Positions 1-5,445 of a DNA stretch of 5,445 nucleotides are shown in pieces. This stretch comes from an uncultured Porphyromonas sp. (lineage in GTDB: Bacteria; Bacteroidota; Bacteroidia; Bacteroidales; Porphyromonadaceae), in assembly GCA_927910985.1 (NCBI GenBank), contig CAKMOP010000192.1:1-5445 (forward strand). Direction: 5' to 3'. The notes under the pieces are model-generated. The model ran no database searches. It saw only the letters and a program-made list of their open reading frames with translations, and was not told where the DNA came from. The position numbers and the translations under genes were made by a program. Positions within the stretch are counted from its first letter, which is position 1, and every line of letters begins with the position of its first letter.

Positions 1-46
1 CTACCGTCCCCAAAGAGTTTAGGATGATTATGTGGCTCTCTTCTGC

Positions 47-54
47 TATTTTTG
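47..54 (+). promoter_or_regulatory. Possible Bacteroidota -7 promoter element (TAnnTTTG)
   Basis: The bases TATTTTTG match the Bacteroidota primary sigma -7 consensus TAnnTTTG exactly and lie 69 bases before the ATPase start codon. Transcription would begin around base 60 and leave a leader of about 60 bases. The -33 part is weak: I see no clean TTG at the expected spacing of about 19-21 bases, only TTATG-like sequence near 28-32. A single short match can arise by chance, so this is a candidate promoter for the whole four-gene cluster. The rest of 1-122 shows no gene. An open frame extending upstream of 123 has no ATPase-like residues. Confidence 0.35.
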
Positions 55-458
55 CAGGCAAGGGAGCGGGCAACGACAGGGAGCAATCCGCCCAGTCGAC
101 CCGCCCCCTATATACGACTATAATGGATAAAATCTCCACTCCACATACGGGACTCACGACCAGCCAGGCTCAAGCAAGTCGCTTACTACACGGCAAGAAT
201 GAGCTTACACCTCGCCCACCCGCCTCACGCTGGAAGCTCTTCCTCGAGAAGTTCGAAGACCCAATCATTATCATTCTACTCATTGCGATGGCTCTCTCCC
301 TGCTGTCGTCGAGCTATGAGTACTTCATCACGAAGAGCGACACGACAGGTGCTGGATTCTTCGAGCCTGTAGGGGTCTTCTTGGCTATCTTACTCTCTAC
401 GGGGATAGCCTTCTACTTCGAGTTGAAGAGCGAACGTGAGTTCGAGCTACTCAGCAAG

Positions 459-482
459 CAGGAGACGAAGTGCACTATAAGG
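459..482 (+). other. Frameshift 1 in the Ca2+-ATPase gene (one base lost)
   Basis: The N-terminal frame reads correctly through FELLSK (ending at 458). The correct protein then continues one frame over, as KVLRDGHVTQLPKREIVVGD from 479. Adding one base restores a gap-free actuator domain. The simplest repair is a G at 462-464, turning GAGAC into GAGGAC and giving QEDEVHYKVLRDG. A missing A near 479-480 would also work. The exact site cannot be fixed without a close homologue. Confidence 0.85.
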
Positions 483-542
483 TGCTACGCGATGGTCACG
501 TCACGCAGCTCCCTAAGCGGGAGATTGTCGTGGGAGACCTCC

Positions 543-549
543 TTTCCTC
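543..549 (+). other. Frameshift 2 in the Ca2+-ATPase gene (one T lost)
   Basis: The frame entered after the first shift reads IVVGDLL up to 544. The protein then resumes in a third frame as LETGEEVPADAELLEAVSL. Lengthening the TTT run at 543-545 to TTTT yields GDLLFLETGEEVPAD, the standard actuator sequence of this family. This second single-base loss lies roughly 60-85 bases from the first and does not compensate for it. Confidence 0.88.
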
Positions 550-2826
550 GAGACAGGGGAAGAAGTACCAGCCGATGCCGAGCTACTCGAAGCCGTATCG
601 CTCTCTGTCGATGAATCTACACTCACGGGTGAGCCAGTGACGCTCAAGAGTACACGACCCGAGGCACAGGATAAGGAAGCTACCTACCCCACCAACTACA
701 TATGCCGAGGCACGACCATACTCGAGGGACACGCACTCTGCTGTGTCCAGGCCGTAGGTGACACTACCGAGCAAGGGAAGATCTTTGAAGGTATACAGAT
801 CGATACCTCCGTAGAGACACCTCTCAATCGCCAACTCGAGCACCTCAGCACCCTCATCGCTCGAGTGAGCTACGTCTTAGCAGCCCTCATCCTCATAGGG
901 AGCACCTTAGTCTACATCCACGATGGGGGCTTCTCTGCTCCTTGGGATGCGACACTTGCCTATTTCCTTAGCAAGCTGATGCTCGCCGTCACGGTGATCG
1001 TCGTGGCTGTTCCCGAAGGACTCCCCATGAGCGTCAGCCTCTCCTTGGCCTACAGCATGCGCAGTATGATGCGTAGCAACAACCTCATCCGCCGTATGCA
1101 CGCCTGCGAAACGATGGGTGCGATTACCGTCATCTGCACCGACAAGACCGGCACATTGACGGAAAACCGTATGCGCGTGCAGGAGTTCTTCAGCATAGCT
1201 TCCGAGGGTACTCAGGCTCTTCTTCCCGAAGCCATCGGGTGCAACACGACTGCCTTCGTCAATGCCGAAGATCTCAATCATCCCGAGGTCATCGGCAATC
1301 CTACCGAAGGAGCCCTCCTTCTTTGGCTCAAGGAGCGAGGCATCGATTACCTCTTCCACCGAGAGTCCGTCCCCACGCTCCAGCAACTCCCCTTCTCTAC
1401 CGAGCGCAAGTATATGGCTACCTTAGTCCAGTCTGCCTCTCTCGAGGGGAAGCAAGTACTCTACATCAAGGGTGCCCCCGAGCTGATTTTAAATCGATGT
1501 AGCCTGCCCCACGAGGAGCGAGCAGCCTACGAGGCGAAGCTTAAGTACTACCAAGCACATGCTATGCGCACGCTTGCCTTAGCCTACCGCATCGTCTCTA
1601 CGACCATCGATGCTACTACATCCTTAGCTACCATTGCTCAAGAAGAACTACAGCTCCAGGGAATCTTCGGCATCTCTGACCCCATACGCAGCGAAGTACC
1701 CGAAGCTATTCGTCTCTGCCAAGGGGCTGGCATCGGAATCAAGATCATCACCGGTGATACTGCGGGAACGGCGAAGGAAATCGCACGACAAATAGGGCTA
1801 TGGGATGACACCTCCACTCCCGATGAGCTTATCTCTGGTAGCGACTTTGCAGCGCTCTCAGACGAAGACGCGAAAGCGCGACTCACCCATCTCAAGATCA
1901 TGGCGCGTGCACGACCTATGGACAAGGAGCGTCTTGTACGCCTCTTGCAGGAGATGGGACAGGTCGTAGCTGTCACGGGAGACGGCACGAATGATGCACC
2001 AGCCCTCCACCGCGCTCACGTAGGACTCTCGATGGGGGATGGTACGGCCGTGGCGAAGGAAGCCAGCGACATCACCATCCTCGACAGCTCTTTTGCCAGC
2101 ATCGCACAGGCTGTCCTGTGGGGACGATCGCTGTATCTCAACATACAGCGCTTCATCCTCTTCCAGATGACGATCAACGTCGTGGCATGCCTTACCGTCC
2201 TCATCGGAGCCTTCCTCGGCAAGGAGTCTCCCCTGACGGTGACGCAAATGCTGTGGGTCAATCTCATCATGGACACCTTTGCTTCCCTCGCCTTGGCATC
2301 ACTCCCACCCAGCCCTCAGCTGATGAAAGAGCAACCACGCAAGCCCTCAGCAGGGATTATCACGCCACAGTTAGCACGCCATATCTTCGGCGTGGGGCTA
2401 CTCTTCCTCATCCTCCTCTTTGGGCTACACTATCTATTAGAGCACTTCGACCTGGCCACCTGGCAATGGAGTGAAGCTAAGGGCGGACTCACTGCGCTTG
2501 ACTTATCGGTCTTCTTCACCTCCTTCGTCTTTCTACAGCTGTGGAATATGTTCAACGCAAAGGCATTCCACTCAGGAGCGAGTGCCTTCGTCGGGATGAA
2601 AAAGGCGCGTAACTTCCTGCTCATCACAGCACTCATCCTTATCGGACAATTGGTAATTACTACCTTTGCCTATGACTTCTTCCAGATAGCACCTCTTCCT
2701 TTACGCTACTGGATCGTACTTCTCGTAGCTACCAGTCCTGTTCTTTGGCTCGGTGAGCTGGGGCGTCTCCTCGCCCGCCTCACTCAGGGGCTACGTGCAT
2801 AGGTCATCAGATAGTCCTCTCACTCG

Positions 2827-3723
2827 ATGATTTGTAGTTTATTCACTCGACACCTATATATATGCTCCCTGGCCATCGGGCTACTCGCTACGAGTTGCCA
2901 GAAAGGTGCACAGCAAGTTGATCGCCTTCAGATTACGACCACAATAGCGCCAGCATCCCGCGTCATCTCAGAGATTGCAGACACGCTCCTTACGGTAACG
3001 ACTCTCCTACCTCAGGGCAATAGCCCAGAGAACTATGAGCCGACACCCCAAGACATCCAGGCGCTTGCTACCAGCACCGCCTACTTCTACATGGGCGACT
3101 TGGGCTTCGAGAGAAGCTGGGTAGAGCGGATACATACGATGCAGCCCAGCCTTCAGCTCGTACGTCTTGATCAAGGGCTGACCGACCGCGCGCATCACCA
3201 CAGCCACCCACAGACGAAGACTCTACATGATCCTCATTATTGGACCAGCATCCGTGGACTTCGGTCGATGGCGCATACCATATATACTACCCTCAGTCGC
3301 ATCGACACGCTGCACCGCCAGGAGTATTGCACTGGATACGACCGATTCAGTGAACGACTAAGCCGTATAAACCGAGAGATTCAGGCACAGCTCACCACGC
3401 TACCTTCACGTGCCTTCGTCATCTACCATCCTTCGCTGACGGAGTTCGCCGAAGAGTTTGACCTGCATCAGCTCGTCGTCGAGCAAGACGGCAAAGAGCC
3501 GACACCCCAGCAAATACAAGCACTCATCGAGGAAGCACGCCGACAGGGTGTGCGCGTCGTCTTCATACAGCAGGAGTTTGACTCCAAGCTCATCCAGAGT
3601 ATTGCCTCCGAACTTGGAGCACGTACAGTGTTGATCAATCCACTTGACGGCAACTGGGAAGCACAGCTACGAGTCATCACTCGCGCCCTTAGCGACACCT
3701 CTACGCCCCTACCTACTCGATGA
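2827..3723 (+). CDS. Zinc/manganese ABC transporter substrate-binding lipoprotein (znuA-like)
   Basis: This periplasm-facing receptor binds Zn2+ or Mn2+ and passes it to an ABC importer (cluster A-I family, SBP_bac_9 / ZnuA type). The 298-residue protein begins with a lipoprotein signal: hydrophobic CSLAIGLLATSC, with Cys24 as the lipidated residue. After it come ITTTIAPASRVISEIA, GNSPENYEPTP (64-74), a short His-rich loop AHHHSH (122-127), DPHYW (135-139), YHP (200-202) and NPLDGNW (271-277). By family comparison the metal ligands would be His137, His201 and Asp274. At the first ligand position, usually His in 'pHxyEPtp', this protein has Glu68. The gene starts 24 bases after the ATPase stop and ends 19 bases before the ABC ATPase gene, so it is probably in one operon with both. 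Zn2+ is favoured over Mn2+ because of the His loop, but the sequence does not decide it. Confidence 0.92.
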   Translation: MICSLFTRHLYICSLAIGLLATSCQKGAQQVDRLQITTTIAPASRVISEIADTLLTVTTLLPQGNSPENYEPTPQDIQALATSTAYFYMGDLGFERSWVERIHTMQPSLQLVRLDQGLTDRAHHHSHPQTKTLHDPHYWTSIRGLRSMAHTIYTTLSRIDTLHRQEYCTGYDRFSERLSRINREIQAQLTTLPSRAFVIYHPSLTEFAEEFDLHQLVVEQDGKEPTPQQIQALIEEARRQGVRVVFIQQEFDSKLIQSIASELGARTVLINPLDGNWEAQLRVITRALSDTSTPLPTR

Positions 3724-3742
3724 CCCTCACCTTTATCCTACT

Positions 3743-4378
3743 ATGCAACCCATCTTAGAGCTACATAACGCCTCACTCGGCTACCCAGACAAGATCGTAC
3801 TGGAGCACCTTAATTGGCGCGTACTCCGTGGCGAGCGGTGGGCGATCACAGGCCCTAACGGCAGCGGCAAGACGACCCTGATGCGTACCCTAATAGGACT
3901 CATCCCGCTACAGGCTGGACAGCTCCTTCGCTATGACAAAGCAGGCAAACCCACCACTCAAGTAGTAGCGAGCTACCTACCTCAGATCAGCCAGATCGAC
4001 CGCCACTTCCCCATCCATGTCTACGAAGTCATTGACTCGGGACTACCAAAGGAAACGACGGAGCGAAGTTCACGCCACGCACGTGTCGAGGAGTTGGCTG
4101 AGGCTATCGGCATCACACACCTCCTTCAGCAGCCCATCGGGAAGCTCAGCGGTGGGCAACTTCAGCGAACGCTCTTAGGACGTGCGCTTGCCTCTGATCC
4201 CGAATTGCTGATCCTCGACGAGCCCCTGAGCTTCCTCGACAAATCCTATAAAGAGAGCTTCGAGACCCTACTGAAGCAAGTAGTACGCCCCGAGACGACG
4301 ATGCTGATGGTCACCCACGACCTCCATCACGCTACAGCCGAACACTGGCAGACGCTCACCCTCGGACACTTTGAATAG
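3743..4378 (+). CDS. Metal ABC transporter ATP-binding protein (znuC-like)
   Basis: This cytoplasmic ATPase subunit powers metal import and presumably partners the preceding binding protein. I chose ATG 3743 (211 residues). The same frame opens at 3644, but its extra 33 residues overlap the upstream gene and do not look like an ABC protein, whereas MQPILELHNASLGYPDK is a normal ABC start. Motifs are Walker A GPNGSGKTT (37-45), Q-loop YLPQ (78-81), signature LSGGQLQR (135-142), Walker B LLILDEP (155-161), D-loop SFLD (163-166) and switch VTHD (190-193). All catalytic residues are present: Lys43, Gln81, Glu160 and His192. It is somewhat shorter than typical ZnuC proteins (about 250 residues), because the tail ends at the domain, with several His residues (HDLHHATAEHW). 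The metal specificity rests only on the neighbouring receptor. No permease gene accompanies the pair. Confidence 0.92.
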   Translation: MQPILELHNASLGYPDKIVLEHLNWRVLRGERWAITGPNGSGKTTLMRTLIGLIPLQAGQLLRYDKAGKPTTQVVASYLPQISQIDRHFPIHVYEVIDSGLPKETTERSSRHARVEELAEAIGITHLLQQPIGKLSGGQLQRTLLGRALASDPELLILDEPLSFLDKSYKESFETLLKQVVRPETTMLMVTHDLHHATAEHWQTLTLGHFE

Positions 4379-4382
4379 CACT

Positions 4383-5445
4383 ATGAATAAGAAGACCCTC
4401 CTCTTGCTCCTCTCGGTACTCTCAACTGGCTCTCTCCACGCACAAAAGACTGAAACAAATCAGCTTCTCCAGCAGGAGTCTGCCCTCACCGACAGCTCTC
4501 CCCCACCCAGCATGCGCACCAGCTCCTACTCCACGGCACGCTCCAAGCTGCGCCTCTGGTAGGTATTGGGCTACTCCAGACGATACACAACGAGGAGATA
4601 CGCACGATCCGCTACGGGCACTACCCCAACTTCCGCCACCACTTTGATGACTACCTACAGTTTGCGCCCTTAGCTGCACAGCTCGGACTAAGGATAGCGG
4701 GGGTCGAAGGAAGTAGCAGATCCGTATGGCAGACCTTCACAGCGGACATCGCAGCCACGACAGCGATGCTTGCCGTCACCTCTGCCATCAAATACACAGC
4801 ACGCGTCAAGCGTCCCGATGGCTCGAGTCGCAATTCCTTCCCCTCCGGACATACCGCTATGGCCTTTACTTCTGCGGCCTTACTAAGCTTAGAATACGGC
4901 GAACGCTATCCATGGATGACACCCGTCAGCTATGGTTTAGCTTCGCTCACAGGCCTGGGACGTATCCTCAACAACAGGCACTGGATAGGTGATGTCATCA
5001 CGGGTGCAGGGCTGGGCATCCTCTCCGCACACGTAGGATACTGGGTGTCTGACCTCCTCTTCGGGGGAAGCAAGCGACGACTGATACTCGAGCAAGTAGC
5101 TCCCAAGACACGACTTCGACTCTATGCTCCGCTCACACTGAGTGCCACCCCGACCGAAGGAGAGGGCTCGTGGGGGCTGCAAGGCCGAGATGCTGCACTC
5201 GGAGTAGAATACACCCCAGCACAATGGCCTATCTACCTCCGGGGGCAAGTCGGGCTCTCTATCTACCGAGGACATCAAGGCGGAGAAGGTGCAGGACGTA
5301 GTGCCCACGAGCGCAATCTATCGCTCCGCGTAGGTGTGGGACGCGACCTAATGCTTTGGCGGGGCTTCTATGTAGCCGCCTCAGCTACTGCCTCTCTTCG
5401 TCATCTGCTCAAGTCCGAGACAAATCCTCCCCCTTTAAGCCCTCG
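4383..5445 (+). pseudogene. PAP2-family phosphatase with C-terminal beta-barrel-like domain, frameshifted, 3' partial
   Basis: This is an envelope phosphatase of the PAP2 (phosphatidic acid phosphatase type 2) superfamily, acting on lipid or isoprenoid phosphates. The substrate cannot be told from sequence. ATG 4383 lies four bases after the ABC ATPase stop and begins a signal peptide MNKKTLLLLLSVLSTGSLHA, with likely cleavage before Gln21. That frame ends at a TAG (4560-4562). The PAP2 protein continues one frame over, open from 4454 to the window end without a stop. With one base restored, the motifs are KYTARVKRP (137-145), PSGH (154-157, His157) and RILNNRHWIGD (194-204, nucleophile His200 and Asp204), so the active site is complete. 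RYGHYPNFRHHFDDYLQFAP upstream of it is typical of Bacteroidota members. From about residue 240 to the end, short alternating strands with aromatic residues (LRLYAPLTLSA, IYLRGQVGLSIY, LSLRVGVGRDL, FYVAASATASL) suggest an outer-membrane beta-barrel. At least 354 residues are present and the C-terminus is missing. Confidence 0.85.
4454..4556 (+). other. Frameshift in the PAP2 gene (one base lost, probably in the C run at 4500-4504)
   Basis: The signal-peptide frame and the PAP2 frame differ by one base. The shift must lie after the TGA at 4451-4453 in the PAP2 frame and before about 4556, where VGIGLLQT begins. The likeliest site is the CCCCC run at 4500-4504. One extra C would join TDSSPP to TQHAHQLLLHGTLQAAPLVG, which reads like the hydrophobic lead-in of related proteins. 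A loss near 4553, joining SKLR to PLVGIG, is an alternative. Confidence 0.75.

Larger units (their letters stand above)
123..2802 (+). pseudogene. Calcium-translocating P-type ATPase, PMCA type (IIB), two frameshifts
   Basis: This inner-membrane pump uses ATP to move Ca2+ out of the cytoplasm. The ATG at 123 is chosen because MDKISTPHTGLTTSQAQ begins the family-like N-terminus. Restoring one base at each of two sites gives about 893 residues, the usual length. Motifs in the restored protein are TGEP (169-172, actuator loop; the catalytic Glu171 is kept), PEGLP (298-302, helix M4), DKTGTLT (from 341, phosphorylated Asp341), KGAPE (450-454, nucleotide site), TGD (544-546) and TGDGTNDAP (619-627, hinge). 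About ten membrane helices are visible: two before the actuator, M3-M4 around 235-310 and six after residue 660. Glu299 with Asn714 and Asp718 of M6 (NLIMD) matches the single Ca2+ site of IIB pumps. As sequenced, the frame beginning at 123 stops at 612-614 and the frame open from 637 to 2802 lacks helices M1-M2 and most of the actuator, so neither piece could pump. The metal assignment is by family and was not tested. Confidence 0.9.

Noticed and set aside
43..57. Small hairpin CTGC-TATTTTT-GCAG as a terminator or attenuator
   Set aside because: The stem is only four pairs, there is no following T run, and it overlaps the better-supported promoter match.
24..122. N-terminal extension of the Ca2+-ATPase frame beginning at base 24
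   Set aside because: The 33 extra residues are not ATPase-like, and the extension would cover the candidate promoter. ATG 123 gives the natural family N-terminus.
119..124. TATAAT as a sigma-70 style -10 box
   Set aside because: It overlaps the ATPase start codon, so it could not drive a transcript containing that start, and Bacteroidota promoters use a different -7 consensus.
625..636. TGEP instead of TGES in the actuator loop as a sign of a dead pump
   Set aside because: The catalytic Glu171 is present, and a residue other than Ser after Glu is, to my knowledge, common in bacterial P-type ATPases of this group.
907..1386. Long minus-strand open frame of 159 codons, and other antisense frames (583-843, 1638-1988, 1858-2247, 4937-5308)
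   Set aside because: They lie opposite strongly conserved coding sequence, have low-complexity or family-less translations, and are expected by chance opposite genes of this base composition.
3644..3742. Earlier start for the ABC ATPase inside the preceding gene
   Set aside because: The added residues are the out-of-frame reading of the conserved receptor C-terminus. ATG 3743 lies just before the normal ABC domain start.
4500..4504. Phase-variable poly-C tract switching the phosphatase on and off
   Set aside because: Five C residues is too short for typical slipped-strand phase variation. A plain indel or sequencing error explains the shift.

Overview
The window carries four consecutive genes on the + strand and no credible gene on the minus strand. 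They look like Bacteroidota, most likely Porphyromonas or a close relative. The supporting signs are a signal peptide ending in a typical 'HA-Q' junction, a lipoprotein with 'LLATSC', starts without an obvious Shine-Dalgarno sequence, one upstream match to the Bacteroidota TAnnTTTG promoter element, and protein sequences that resemble Bacteroidales families. The genus is inferred from protein style and moderate-to-high G+C by eye. It is not proven.

Layout. Bases 1-122 are non-coding leader with a possible promoter at 47-54. Bases 123-2802 encode a P-type calcium-transporting ATPase (type IIB, PMCA-like), whose frame is broken twice, near 459-482 and 543-549. Bases 2827-3723 encode a periplasmic zinc/manganese-binding lipoprotein (ZnuA-like). 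Bases 3743-4378 encode its likely ABC ATPase (ZnuC-like). Bases 4383-5445 encode a secreted PAP2-family phosphatase with a C-terminal part that looks like an outer-membrane beta-barrel. That gene is frameshifted near its 5' end and runs off the window.

The gaps are 24, 19 and 4 bases, with no visible terminator between genes, so the four are probably co-transcribed. The theme is cation homeostasis (Ca2+ export, Zn2+/Mn2+ uptake) with an envelope lipid or isoprenoid phosphate phosphatase at the end. The ABC pair has no permease gene in the window, so the membrane subunit must be encoded elsewhere or be supplied by another system.

The main oddity is three single-base losses in two genes, while everything else in the frames is well conserved. 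Either this is a low-coverage assembly with indel errors, or two genes are recently inactivated. I see no mobile element, RNA gene, CRISPR array or clearly new system here.
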